Assembly (NCBI GenBank): GCA_016081115.2
Contig: JABTTQ020003458.1
Location: forward strand, 1-64,000
Direction of reading: 5' to 3'
Source of the DNA: Rehmannia glutinosa
Taxonomy: Eukaryota > Streptophyta > Magnoliopsida > Lamiales > Orobanchaceae
Length of the DNA: 64,000 nucleotides
Shown: positions 46,634 through 58,199 of the stretch, in pieces
Layout: each line of letters opens with the position of its first letter
Position numbering within the stretch: the stretch's first letter is position 1
Made by a program: the position numbers and the translations under genes
The notes under the pieces: model-generated
Told to the model about the DNA's origin: nothing
Databases searched by the model: none
What the model saw: only the letters and a program-made list of their open reading frames with translations

Positions 46634-48597
46634 TGTTAGGGATAGTGCCCTTAAAGCAATTGTGAATTATTTTTGATTATTAATAAATGCGATATTTATT
46701 TTCGAACTCTTTTACATATTGTATGTATTTTCTTGAACATCATGAAAATCCCTAGTTTATTTATTGTAACCATAATCTTAGTATATAAGAGTTATATACA
46801 AGAGGATTAAGATTATGGATAATAAACTAAAAATTAAGTCCGTGATGAAATTAATTAAAGTATGGGATCTTTAATTAAAATATCATTAATGCGCCCAAAA
46901 CATTTTGAATGTGACTGCCTTATCTTATCAGGCCGTCGATGTGGAGACATCTTAGTGGGGGCATTTATATATGATTTGATCATATAGGACTTGGACGATT
47001 TAATTTGAATTTTTCATACAAATTCCGTTGTATAAATGAAAAATCAAATTAAATCACTAGATGATCATATATGGATAAATCTTAATCCTGAGTGATTATA
47101 GACTCTGTTTATTTCGGTGTGATTCTTAATTTGCTCGTTTAAGTATGTCCTACGACATTCCCAACACATGCATTTTAGATTCACATTTGAATTAAATAGT
47201 GGGAATATAAATTCACGAATACGAAATCCATTCCTTCTGCGAGAAGTAGAAAGATGATTCTCTCATTTGTTAATTTCGAATGAATGGTTTGAGATCTCTA
47301 ATTTATAATTCGATTATAAATTAACCATTCACTAGTGAATTAATGGTAAATGGGGATAAGATGTAATTGAAGGGGTTTAACGGATACTACCTAGCTTCAA
47401 TTACGAATTGTCTATGGAGAATTAATCTATATGTAATGATTATATCAATGGATCGCTCAATTTAGAGTACGATATTCTATAATTATAAGAGTGCGATTTC
47501 GAGTTTATAGTGGAGTAATATCGAATTAATAAGCCGAATAAATTAATTAAAGAGTTAATTATTATTCGATTTATTGGAGCTTATAATTATAGGTCCATGG
47601 TCCCTAGGTTCGCTTCCTAGAGTAAACGGGTTAGAAATAATATTTTCAGTTCCTAAGGGTTTATGGAAAAGAGTTTTCCAAAATATTTGGGTTAATATAT
47701 TAATATTAGTTAATTAGGGAATATATGATATTCTACGTTTTAATCGTATTTGGAATTAAATAAATATAAGATATTTATGATATTAATATAATTGATAATT
47801 ATATTGGATAATTATCAATTAGAGTTTAAATCTAACTAGAATTATTAATTCTAGATTAGATAGAAACCAAGTTGAAGTGGGAAACCGATTCAACTAGCCT
47901 ATAAAAAGGGGACCACATCTCACAATTGAAATACACAATTATCGGGGCCCTCATTCTTAGAAAGATTTCAGCCGTGTTTGGGATTGAAAAGTTTCATCTC
48001 TTTTGTTCAAATTGCCGCAAGTATTTCGATCTCCTATTACCCAACAATATCAAATTGTTTTTGGTCAATCCTTTGTAAAACCGCTTTGATCTATTGAATT
48101 GCAAAAGGGATTTTGCTTTGGCCATGCAATATTTGGATTGAGTCTTGCCGATAATTTGAGGGCTGATTTTTGTGTTCTAATTGTGAGATTTTGTGGTTTA
48201 ACTTTTATCTAGTTCAAATCCCCTCCTATCCAGTTAGCTTTAATTCTCACGATTTCATGAGTTGAGTACATCGTAGGAAAATAAAAGTTAGGAACTTAGA
48301 TTTATTATTTGGGTGCCCCACACTTTGCCGTTGATAGGGAGGATCGGTGGGAAGATCGTGGTGTCTACGAGCCGGGGATTTGAAGGATTGACGGAGAAAA
48401 AGCGAAGAACAAGAAAATCGTCGAAAGAGGTAAATTTTCTTTCTTCCTTTAGTTCGAATAAATTTAATAAGCATGATCTTATGTTCTTATATCTAAAACT
48501 CGATTTTTGAAATCCTTTGCTTCCGTTCCGTTCAATTTGATTGAAAAGCCGAATCTTATTTGGCCGGATTAGATCCAGGGACCGAATAATTTCAATA
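46634..48597 (+). repeat. Copia 3' LTR
   Basis: About 1.96 kb, uninterrupted copy of the LTR split at 28777-29433 and 41137-42457. TATAAAAA at 47900-47907. Small indels relative to the left copy are numerous, indicating age or unpolished sequence. Confidence 0.93.
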
Positions 48598-48720
48598 ATG
48601 ACTATGTGGCAAGATCATGGATACATGATTTTATGGCACGATCGTGTGATACATGACTATGTGACACGACCATATGGTGTGATCTTGTGGCACGGTCATA
48701 TGGCAAATGTTTTAGGTAGT
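48598..48720 (+). repeat. Right flank of the Copia insertion: ACGACCATATGG-type tandem units
   Basis: Units such as atgactatgtggc, cacgatcgtgtgataca, atgactatgtgacacgacca and tggcacggtcatatgg repeat here and match the left flank at 28716-28776, supporting insertion into a pre-existing tandem array. Confidence 0.6.
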
Positions 48721-48847
48721 ATGTGCATTGTAGTCTTTTAAATGCCATAAATATAAAGGTGGATGTATTAGAGGAGAAGATGGTGTGAATTTGCCACCCT
48801 TCCAATAAATGCGAAGTGATAAGATGGTGTTTGGTAAACTTAAAAAT

Positions 48848-49113
48848 TAGGGATAATTACAATAAAATCGTAGAGGTTTGAGCTAATTAAAAAAGACTCG
48901 GAGATAATTTAAAATTATAAAAGACCTCTTCATGTTTGATTAAATCTAAAATTTTATGAGGTAATTGAAATAGTTATACAAATATTGGGGCGTATTTTGC
49001 TTATGAAAAGGAAACTATAAAACTAAATCAAACGATGTTTTGCAAATTTTAATAAACCTCTTGATTCTTTTATAATTAGCCGAACCTCAAGAGAGTTTTT
49101 GTAATTATCCCTA
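48848..49113. mobile_element. MITE with perfect 15-bp terminal inverted repeats
   Basis: Starts TAGGGATAATTACAA and ends TTGTAATTATCCCTA, a perfect inverted pair bounding 266 bases of AT-rich non-coding DNA. A-rich flanks on both sides (aaaaat / aaaatat) make the target duplication ambiguous. The element resembles the insertion in FBL4 intron 7. Confidence 0.75.
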
Positions 49114-49490
49114 AAAATATTTAAAATATGTTATAAAGATGTTTGAAAATTTTAAGTGCCTTTCTTATTTTTTTTTTTTTTCAGGAAATGAGCTTAAAAG
49201 TTCCAAAATTAATATGTTGATATACTTTATAAGTTCTCTTTTACGTATTGTACATAGGAGTTTTAACTTATTTATATGATGCTAGCAACACCTTTAATTT
49301 CGATTATTTTGCTTATATAAAATCACTATTAATATTTTATAAGCTCTATAATTCATCACATCCAAATACTCAAGAGCTTAAATGATCTATCATTTTCTAA
49401 ATTAATCTCAACAATATTTTATAAGATGTTGAAACTTATTAAACTATTTAAATAAGTTTTAACACAATCTGTAATACAATCCCGTCCAAT
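49114..49490. other. AT-rich spacer
   Basis: No gene or clear repeat seen. Confidence 0.5.
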
Positions 49491-49657
49491 GGCGGAGGAG
49501 GGGGCCAACCTGGGCCCCGACCCCCATTTAAAAAAAAAAAAAAAAAAAACTTACCCTATAAAATAAAAAAATATTTTAAGTATATTTTATATGATTTTCT
49601 TATTCGCCCACCCGACTTTCGCGATCGGCCCATCCCAAAATATTTCCCGGCTCCGCC
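49491..49657. repeat. Short repeat with GGCGGAG...CTCCGCC ends
   Basis: 167 bases opening GGCGGAGGAGGGGGCCAACC, containing an A-run of about 20, and closing CCCGGCTCCGCC, so the ends are short inverted repeats. It resembles small GC-ended repeats common in plant genomes. No target duplication is found. Confidence 0.4.
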
Positions 49658-49996
49658 TTTGATCTGTCTCGATCTAAATTTCTCATATTATCTTTGATGA
49701 ATCGTACAATTTGTAGTAATTTCTGAGGTGTTTTAACATTTCCAAAATTCAAGAAAAAACACACACACAGGGGGAACTACATACAATTGGAGGGCCCCCT
49801 GCCTCCCCCACCCAAATATTTAATCTTTTTTTCTAATGGGTTTCAACCTTTCCCCACCGCCTTTGTTAAAAAAGATTAATGGGCTTTGGCCGATCCCCCA
49901 TCTTATGTCAATTCCCGAGAAAACTATTGACAAAGAAAGTTTGATTTTTTATAAAAAAAAAAAAGATTAATGGGCTTTGTTTCACGTTAAATAATA
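49658..49996. other. Spacer before the MULE
   Basis: AT-rich, with two copies of 'aaagattaatgggcttt' (49868 and 49963) and a GC-rich 'ggagggccccctgcctccccc'. No gene. TAAATAATA at 49988-49996 is the left copy of the MULE target duplication. Confidence 0.4.
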
Positions 49997-50439
49997 ATAG
50001 GAAAAGGACATGAATACCCCATTTTCCATACCCAATCCTGTACAATACCCATTTTCCGCCTGATTTTGGACAAAAATACCATTTTTCCGCGGAATTTGGA
50101 TAAAAATACCTATTTTCCGCTGATTTTTGACAAAAATACCAATTTTCCATTGATTTTTTTCCGTTGGTTTCTTTGTTGTTCCAAACATGTTTGTTGTTTC
50201 TTTGTTGTTTCATACTGTTTCATTTATGTTTCTTATATGTTTCACTTAGCCAACTTTTCATTGAATTTGCGATTTGCATAGAGAAAATCTCGGTTGTGGT
50301 ATGCCACAATGGACAATGAGAAGAAAATAGAGAGTATACCAACTTTGAAATAACAAGAATATCGATTCCAATGGATTGCACATTCAAGACTAAACGAAAT
50401 CTTGGAACAACAAATTCGATTCGAGAAAATTTGAGCTTA

Positions 50440-50640
50440 CTTGTCCATCATCGGCTACGAGAAATGGACACGACTCCATTGTCGGACCAAAAAAATACTT
50501 CGTGTTGACTTCCAACATCGTAGAATTATTGAATGCATCAAGCGTAGCGGGAAAGACCTACTAGTAACAACTTTGCTAGAGTATGTGAGATCTTTAGTTC
50601 AAGATTAGACATGCGGATATCAAAATGAAGCAAATATCAA
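50440..50640 (+). pseudogene. MULE (MudrA) transposase C-terminal remnant
   Basis: Across three frames the plus strand reads IIGYEKWTRLHC, then VLTSNIVELLNA, then LLVTTLLEYVRSLVQD. This matches the C-terminal part of plant MULE transposases (hhTSNIAES-N, then ELPh--LLE-hR--hQ-W). The DDE core and SWIM zinc finger are not present. It supports the MULE assignment of the surrounding element. Confidence 0.6.
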
Positions 50641-50745
50641 CATTTACAAGGATGACAAAAAAGATGAATAATATACGGGGAAAACTACACTATTTCTCTA
50701 AATTTAAAAGCAATTTACTACAAACTTTTATCACATGATTAAGTT

Positions 50746-51506
50746 TGCTCCCAAAAATGACCTCCTCTCGCCGATCACCTTCCAAGACGAAATCCTCCTC
50801 CGCGAAACTCGCAAGGGGGCCGAAGGGAGCTCCGCGTACCCTCTCCGATGCTTAAGTCGGTGACTTGAAAGAGAAGCAAAAGGCAAGAGAGAGAAAGAGC
50901 GATGTAACATAAAACATGAAAAATGAGATTAGGTTTAGAATGAACATGGGCTTGAGCTTTTATACCTTAGCTAGGATTATGGTTTTAGTAAAATCCGGAT
51001 TCCGTTATGATTTGGTGTCGAGTCATCATTAGGTTAGGATCGGATCTCTTAAAACCCTAATTTTACGCCCTTAAGGCCTCGGCCCCGAACCGACTGGGGG
51101 ACGTCGGGTCCTGATTAATATTGCCCTTGAGAATCCCCAAGGCATCCTCAAAGCCCCATACGCCTTTTGGCCGAATTGAGCTCTCCCACCTCGGCCCTCT
51201 TTTCCTCTTATCCCCCAAGTCCCTTAGAATGCAAATGGACCAACAAACGGGTCATCTTAAGCATACGAGACTTGACAAGTCGGCCCAATACCACGGGTGA
51301 CCTCGGATCGCCCTCATGTTTAGGGCTTAGTAGGTCGGCCTAATACGCGGCCTTACACAAGTCGGCCCAATAAGTTAGGCCTTACCAGGTTGGCCCAATA
51401 AGTTAGGCCTTACCTGGTCGGCTCGGTGCATTGGGCCTTAATACACTAGGCCTTATCAAGTCAACCTCTGCTAGGTAGGTCACCAGACCATATTTTACCC
51501 TTATCA
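50746..51506 (-). repeat. Tat-like element, 3' LTR
   Basis: 761 bp. It contains repeated 'gtcggcccaataagttaggccttacc' units near its right part and a minus-strand TATAAAAG at 50957-50964. Confidence 0.93.
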
Positions 51507-51520
51507 ATTCTCCCCCAACT
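51507..51520 (-). promoter_or_regulatory. Polypurine tract of the Tat-like element
   Basis: The minus strand reads GTTGGGGGAGAAT directly before the 3' LTR start TGATAAGGG. Confidence 0.75.
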
Positions 51521-51658
51521 ATGGGTAGATCTGTCTTAACCATAGTTCCGGTAAGGTCAGTGACTGTTTTTAGGGTTTGGGTTTTTCAAATTCGCCGCCT
51601 TTGGCTTTTCAAATCTCTCGACATGTTGATGTGATTGAAAGGACGCCCTTCCTCTTCC

Positions 51659-51665
51659 TATAAAA
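51659..51665 (+). promoter_or_regulatory. TATA box for the antisense ORF in the Tat-like element
   Basis: CTATAAAAGCC on the plus strand, followed by a CT-rich leader (tttctcacttttcactctccc) and the ATG at 51873. The arrangement resembles a normal plant core promoter pointing against the main retrotransposon transcript. Confidence 0.5.
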
Positions 51666-51872
51666 GCCACATTTCCCTCCATTTCTCACTTTTCACTCTC
51701 CCAAATTACAAAGCATTCCTAAGGCATCCAATATCATCTCTCTCCGGTGAAATTTCTCCAGATTTTGGTGAGTTCCGCACATCTCGGGCCCCCATCCACT
51801 TTCTCCTTCAATCTCCTACTTTTATCCATAAGTAATCCCCTTTCCTTTCCAATTTTCCTTTTTTTCCTTATT

Positions 51873-54000
51873 ATGGCTTCTTCTTCTTCTCTTTCGACGC
51901 CATCGGACCCCTATATCGATTTAGAACGGTGGGCCGTCGAGATGGGTCCGCTCACAATCCTTTCTTCTCGCCGGAGTCCGTCCTCGGATCGATGTTACCA
52001 TATCCGATTCGATTCGGGCCGAAGACTCAAATACAATAGAGATCCGAGCTCCGAGCTTGGGTCCTCCGCCCGTATACCCCCATGACTTGAGAGAGACTAC
52101 CCTCACGACTTCCAATCTCCAAACTATTAAAATAAGTGCCAAAATTCTTTCCACCTTCAAACTGTCCTTACTTAGCGGCTCGGATCGCCCTAACCACCTC
52201 CACCAAATGCCTTAGCTTTTTTGCGGGTCGGATAGAGGGTGGCCTCAGATTTCCATCCATCCATTTATGGCCGGGGTGTCCCAGGCCTCTATCGTGTTCC
52301 TCTCAAACCAGCGGTTTTGCCCCCAATTCCTTCCGCATCCTTCTTTGGTTTCTTAATACTAACCAAATACTTAGAAATAGAGCCTACTACTCGAATCTTT
52401 TTTTTTTTGCCCTGTTCCAAGTAAAGAGCTCGACCACCAAGGGTCTCTTCTATATCATATCCCGAGGTGACGCTCAATTTTTGAGTAAATATCCTTCCTC
52501 CAATAAATTTCGGAAGGATAAATATTTTTTTATTTCTTCTCCCGAGCTTAGGGGTTCCCTATTACGGACATGGAGCCTTCCTCTCCGGGCGTAAACATAA
52601 CCCCAAAGATCGGTCTCCCGAACTCCAAACCTTAATAAATAAACTTACCTTGGTCAAATATAACCTTTTTTGCCTCATAACTCCATCTCTCCTATACTAC
52701 TTCGAACTGGGCTCTATCATGGCTCCCTTACCTTGCGACATTGGTAATTATCATTTTTTCGAGTTAATTCACCTCATTCTTACTCATTGACTAACATTTT
52801 CTTTATGTGCGGACATGTTTATGGCACAGATGGTCGCCGAAAGGGAGGAGGAGGAGGAACGATAAGCTACCTCCGATTCGTTCCTCCTTCACGGTCTGCT
52901 GCTGCCGAGGAAGGAGGCCAACCTTCTCCACTTCGGTGGCTCGACTTAGTCGTTATTGTAATAGTGACCTCTCATCGGCCCCGAGGCTCATCCTACCATT
53001 CGACCTCCTCCTCCTAAGAGGTCGGGTAGTGCCAAAGACAACCAAGAAGGCTAAGACTACCACCACTCCTCACGCTCCTCTCACTCTCTCTCGTACCCTA
53101 TTCATACACCCAACCGGACCTTCTTCACAGGGAACTCTATCTTGAAGAACACTTATGGGATTTTGCCACCCAATATGTCCAAGGCAATCGCCCAAACCCC
53201 GAGTGAACTTCCTTAGAGAAGCTCGGTGATGCCGAGCTAGTGAGCGCATTTTGCTCGAATCATTCAAAGGCAGAGGCAAAACTCGATGCTCGATCTCCCA
53301 AGCTCGAGTTGGTTTCACCGATCCTCCCGTTCATCGAGCTCAATGCCGCCAAGAAGGAGTGCGCACGGTCAAAGCTCGGGAGACCAAACTCATGGAAGAG
53401 GCGTCGCTAGAGAGAGAGGGAAGAGGTCCATAAGGCCACCGTGGCTTTCTCTTGAGACCAAAATAAAGGCTGCGGAGACCGACAATCGGCTTCAAGACCG
53501 ATGTGAGCGATCTTCAAATCCGCCGACTTTGTCATTGTCGATCAAGCCCGAGTGAGGTATCGAAGTTGGTCGTCGGGGTTTCTTGACATTCCCCAAGGGC
53601 TCTTCCATAGTTCAAGCTATCCAGGAGAGTGTGAAGCAAACTTTTTAAGCTCGAGAAAATTTATTAAAGTTCTATCTTCTTGCTATGGAGTATTATAGCT
53701 TTGCTTTTGCCGGTGAGCTTGACTCAAAGAGAGCGGTATCACTCAAGGAGCCCTTTGATCGCCGAGGTCCCAAGAGGATCCTTCCCGACCCCAAGGGCTT
53801 CGTGTTTTCCGAAGAGGCGGAGCGTCTCAATCGCTCCGGTGGAGGTTTTCATAGAATCTCTATCTGCTCCATTTGTCCTTCCCGTCTCCGGGGGGCCCTC
53901 TCGATCCTCTTGGAGGTCACCGATTCCCAGCCTCTCCGAAGGCACTCCTCTTACCTCCCTTCAGGAAATTCTAGATAATGATCCCAAGATAGCCCTGGTG
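51873..54000 (+). pseudogene. Antisense extra ORF of the Tat-like element (putative gypsy-type transposon domain)
   Basis: Starts MASSSSLSTPSDPYIDLERW at 51873, opposite to gag-pol. A block follows at 52136-52594 with FFAGRIEGGLRFP, PNSFRILLWFL and GLFYIISRGDAQFL, resembling the 'putative gypsy type transposon' (Transposase_28-like) domain found in antisense ORFs of Grande/RIRE2/Retand elements. A charged, coiled-coil-like stretch follows near 53230-53560, and a C-terminal piece (YYSFAFAGELDSKRAVSLKEP, PDPKGFVF) near 53690-53810. Frameshifts and stops separate the pieces. Its function in the family is unknown. The start is chosen by the Ser-rich N-terminus and the upstream TATA box. Confidence 0.65.
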
Positions 54001-54216
54001 GATGACGTGACCATCTCAACGGATGACCCGACTCCGAAGATGCTACTCCTACTACTTAGGGATTTTTATATCACTTTCTGTTGTATTTCTTTTTTATGCA
54101 CTTGTAATTATTTTTGACAAGTAATGCAATGATGTTTTCCCGATCTCTATTCTTGCATTTTTATTCTCGCAATGACTTAGATTTATTTCATCACAAGGCA
54201 TCTACTCGAACCGAGC

Positions 54217-54219
54217 TAA

Positions 54220-54265
<46 letters not shown>
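54217..54265 (+). repeat. (ATT)n microsatellite
   Basis: About 16 uninterrupted ATT units between the antisense ORF and the ~98-bp tandem repeats. Confidence 0.95.
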
Positions 54266-54297
54266 TTTTACCCAAAAAATATTGGTGTAACTCGCTC

Positions 54298-54545
54298 CTC
54301 GTGGCACCAAGTATTTGGAGACTAGCTCGAGTGAGCTCCAAATACTTGTCTATTTCTTCAAAGGAAGCTGGCTCGAGCCGAGCTCTTTGCGTGGCTCGTG
54401 GCCCCAAGTATTTGGAGACTAGCTCGAGTGAGCTCCAAATACTTGTCTATTTCTTCAAAGGAAGGCTCGGCTCGAGCCGAGCTCCTTGCGTGGCCTCGTG
54501 GCCCCAAGTATTTGAGACTAGCTCGGTGAGCTCCGAACACTGTCT
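54298..54545 (+). repeat. ~98-bp tandem repeats in the Tat-like element
   Basis: Two and a half copies starting GTGGCACCAAGTATTTGGAG at 54301, with the next copies at 54398 and 54498. Each contains two inverted pairs (ggagactagctcgagtgagctcc and ctcgagccgag) that can form hairpins. The array lies where the antisense ORF and the pol transcript converge, a position where Tat-clade elements often carry variable tandem arrays. Confidence 0.88.
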
Positions 54546-54769
54546 ATTTTTATTAAATCCATTTTCCGAACTCATAATTCAGAAGTTGATCATTTCATTC
54601 AAAACGAGTAATTTCATTACATCAAATATTCCTCTATTCTAGGAATGATATTTCTTCAAATTGCAATCGTTCCATGCTCTCGGAAGCTTTAGCCCATCAA
54701 GTTCCTCCACTCATATGCACCTCCTGCCCGATGCACCTTCGCCACCCAGTGGCCCTTCCCAATTTGCAT

Positions 54770-55830
54770 CTAACTTCCCTTTATTCTTACTAGCGTCGAC
54801 CTTTTCAAAACCAAGTCCCCGACTTGGAAGGCCCTCTTCCTCACCTTCTTATCATAGGTCGCCTTGATCATTCCTCGTGTTCGTTCCATCCGCAAAAATG
54901 TCATCTCTCTTTTCTCATTAATGGTATCCAGTGCCTCTCGAATCATCATCTCATTAGCATTTTCATCAAAATTTTGAACCCGATGAGTTTCCATCCCGAT
55001 CTCCGCCAATATCAAGGCGTCCATTCCATATACTAGGTTGAACGGAGTCTCACCCGTTCTTCCTTTGGATTAGTTCGATAAGCCCATAACACCGAACCGA
55101 GCTCCCGAACCCATGCTCCTCCCGCCTTCTAAAGTCGAGCTTTGAGTCCTTGGACAAGGATTCTATTGGTCACCTCCACTGCCCATTGGTCTGTGGATGA
55201 GCCACCGACGTGAAACTTTGCTTAATCTTCAACTCCTCACACCAAGCTCGGATCCGCCTCGCATGAATGCGTTCCATTATTTGATATCAAGATCCGAGGT
55301 ATTCCATACCGACACACTATGTTCTCGCCGGATAAACTTCATCATTTGCATCCTCATGTATCTTAGCAAGGGGCTATGCTTCTACCCACTTGCTAAAATA
55401 ATCAATTGCTACAATCAAGATTTTCCTCTCGACTGAAGCCGGAGAAAGGACCAACAATGTCAATCCCCCACTTTGAAAAAGGACATGCCGAGCTCATAGT
55501 CATGAGCTCTCTCTGTGCCGATGTACCAAAGGTGCATGAATCGACACTTCTCACATGCTCTCACCAGCTCGCTTCTCTTTCGAGGTAAGGCCAAAAATAC
55601 CGCACTCAACACTTTTTTCATCAAAATTCTTGCTCCCATATGATTTCCGCAACACCCTTCATGCATCTCTCTTAGCACATGTGTGCCCTCTTCTCCGCTC
55701 AAACACCTCAAGAGGGGCATGGAGAAGCCTCTCTTATATAACTTGTCCCCGATAATGCAAAAACGTGTTGCCCGAATTTTCAGCCGAGCCGCTTCACGCC
55801 TACCTCCCGGCAAGATCCCTTCTTTTAGAT
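54770..55830 (-). pseudogene. Tat-like integrase remnant
   Basis: The minus strand reads the pre-integrase zinc block GDKLYKRGFSMPLLRCL, VLREMHEGCCGNHMGARIL and VRACEKCRFMH (HH..CxxC pattern) in 55460-55813. A broken catalytic core follows (55050-55450). The C-terminal region is ETHRVQNFDENANEMMIREA, KATYDKKVRKRAFQVGDLVL (54770-55024), typical of Gypsy integrase ends. The core Asp/Glu residues cannot be traced in one frame. Confidence 0.8.
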
Positions 55831-55999
55831 AAGGCTATGATAGCCGACCTCCAATCCTCTTTTCGATCGATCTCTCCTACCTCCATGCCCAGTCACGGTT
55901 TCTTTTGCCATCAAAAGCGTAATTTGCTTAGCTTGATTCTCCAAGGCCGAGCTGGCCATCTTTGCTAAAAAATCCGCCCGACCATTCTTCGCCTCGGTA

Positions 56000-56420
56000 C
56001 TTAACAGATCTTGATCTCTTTTACTTTTCCTTCTAAAGTTCGGTATGCTTCAACTTACCTCTTCATCCTTTCCTCCCTAACTTCAAACTCCCAAGAATAA
56101 CTTGCTTATGAACAGCCGAGAATCCATGTAAACAACCATTCTAGTAGCCCCCATCTCAATGGCCATTTGCATCCCCTCGATGAATGCTTCATACTCCGCC
56201 TCATTATTGGAATAGTTTGAACTCCAACCACACAAAGAAAATCATTTTCGATCCTTGTGGGATTGATTAAGACAATACCAAAGACCGCATCCCGAGCTCC
56301 CTACTAAACCATCCACATAAATCACCCAAGATCCTTCTCCGCCATTATCCCTTATTGATTTTTGAACAAAGTCCGCCAAAGTTTGAGCTTTAATGGCCGA
56401 CTGTTCTCGAACTCAATATC
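56000..56420 (-). pseudogene. Tat-like RNase H remnant
   Basis: The minus strand carries VIYVDGL(V)GSSGCG (about 56290-56330) with the first catalytic Asp, then SNNEAEYEAFIEGMQMA (about 56160-56212) with the catalytic Glu, and MVVYMDSRLF (about 56115-56150). Family signatures are clear but frames change between them. Confidence 0.75.
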
Positions 56421-56499
56421 ATACTCGCTCAATTCAATAGCCCACTTTACTAGCCTCCCGCTACCTCAGGCTTGCCTATCACATTTCTCAATGGAATAT

Positions 56500-57560
56500 T
56501 AGTTCGACGATTACCTTGTGCGAGATAAAATATGGCCGAAGTCTCCTTGCCGTCACCACCAAGGCCAAACCTGTCTTCTCGATCTCCGCATACCTAAGCT
56601 TGACATTCCTCAATACCTTATCGACATAATATACCGGCCTCTGAACCAATCTCTCTCCTCCCCCGATCGGACAGTGCTAATCCCTTGTTCTCCCACCGAA
56701 AGGTACAGGTACAAAGGCTCTCTGTCAAACACGCACATCTTGGCATCCCGAGGTGGTGCCATCTCTCTAATGGCTCTAACCTTCTCCCGGATTGGCTTCT
56801 ATTCCTTTCTCCGTCACCATGTATCCTAAAAATTTTCCCGACCTTACACCAAAAACACATTTCTTGGGGTTGAGCTTCATCCGGTACTTTCTCAAAATGT
56901 CAAATGTCTCGCCTAAGTCACGCACATGGTCCCCACCTTCATGTTTTTAACCAACATATCATCCACATATACTTCCATGTTCCTCCCGAGCCGCCCTCAA
57001 ACATCTTGTCCACTAACCCCTGGTATGTGGCCCCGCGTTCTTCAACCCGAATGGAATTACTACATAACAAAAGGTGCCAAAAGAGGTGGTGAAGCTCACC
57101 CTCTTTTGGTCCTCTTCGCTAGTTTGATCCGGTGATAGCCCCGCGATGCATCCATCATACTAAGCGATTCGCACTCGACGTCGAATCCACCGGTGACGAT
57201 CCGGGCAATGGATAGTAATCCTTTGGGCAGCCCGATTCAAGTCCCTAAAATCCACACATGCGCCAATCATCCTCCGTTTTTGGTACCAACACCGCATTGG
57301 ATAACCATTCGAAATTGGATTTCTTTAATATGCATCGCTTTCAACAACCTTTGTACTCCTCCGCCGAATTATAGCATCTTTCTTAGGACCGAAATTTCTT
57401 TTCTTTTGTTTCACCGGTTTGTATGACGGATTGACATTGAGCCCTGTGCTCAACAATGCTCGGATCAATCCCCACCGGATCTTCCGCGGTCCAATCAAAC
57501 ACATCCACATTGCTCCTTAGAAACCTCACCACTCCTCCCTTAATTCATCGATAATCCTTT
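56500..57560 (-). pseudogene. Tat-like reverse transcriptase remnant
   Basis: In minus-strand order: a block with NVDVFDWTAEDPVGIDP (about 57470-57510, across frames), the catalytic EVYVDDMLVKN (YVDD at 56958-56969), MKLNPKKCVFGVR (about 56846-56884), FLGYMV (about 56815-56835), and the RNase H-connecting VQRPVYYVDKVLRNVKL (about 56595-56650). Frameshifts are frequent but the active-site motif is intact. Confidence 0.82.
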
Positions 57561-57789
57561 CCCGACCTTGGTGACCTTATCGGGGTCACTTGGCACCACT
57601 TCGACTATTATCATCTCCTCATTAGGTTGGACATGCTCCACCGGCTCGCCCAATCTAACCACTTTGTCTTGTCTCTATTTCTATCATCATGAAAAACACA
57701 CCCCCTCTCCGCTTCTTCGAATACTCTCTACATATAACCTTCTAGCTATATATTGATCTCCGCCGACCTCTCATACTTCTTCCCCCACA

Positions 57790-58150
57790 GGGAACTTCAT
57801 TTTCGGATGGTAGACCGACGCCACAACTTGGAAAGCATTTAATGATGGTCTACCCAACATAGCATTGTACGAGAATGTGCATCTACTATCAAAAATCGAA
57901 TCATCCTAGTTTTGCGATTAGGCTCCTTACCCAAAGAGACAGGTAAAGTAATCATACATATTGGTTGGATCACTCCTCCGAACCCGACCAGGTAGTGTCC
58001 ACCATCTCCAGGCCGACGGAGATCCATCTTCCCGTAGCAATCACAAAATAGGATGTCCGTCGAGCTCCCGTATCCACAAATACGCCGCACATCATAATTA
58101 GAGATCGCCGCCGTGATCACAAGAGCATCGCTATGAGGTGTCACGATACC
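57790..58150 (-). pseudogene. Tat-like aspartic protease remnant
   Basis: The minus strand reads VFVDTG near 58060-58078, the active-site D-T-G, followed after a small frameshift by STDILFCDCYGKM. FGGVIQPICMITLPVSLG and RFLIVDAHSRTM continue in the 101-codon ORF at 57839-58144. Confidence 0.75.
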
Positions 58151-58199
58151 CTTGCTATCCTCCCAAATTGGATACTCGGCCTTGGTCCGACTGTTCCAC

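Larger units (their letters stand above)
28777..48597 (+). mobile_element. Copia-type LTR retrotransposon, gag-deleted, with a nested Gypsy element
   Basis: The two LTRs begin GTTAGGGATAGTGCCC, the left one interrupted by the Gypsy element at 29434-41136. Without the nest the element is about 8.1 kb. A PBS complementary to initiator-Met tRNA (42460-42473) and a polypurine tract before the right LTR (about 46618-46633) define a plus-strand element. Its order gag knuckle, protease, integrase, RT, RNase H is the Copia order. The left LTR has AG in place of TG and the right LTR ends TA in place of CA. No target duplication is recognisable. Frameshifts and deletions, including most of gag, make it inactive. 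Confidence 0.9.

Noticed and set aside
50066..50281. ORF with NTIFPRNLDKNTYFPLIF repeats
   Set aside because: Translation of the subterminal repeats at the MULE left end.
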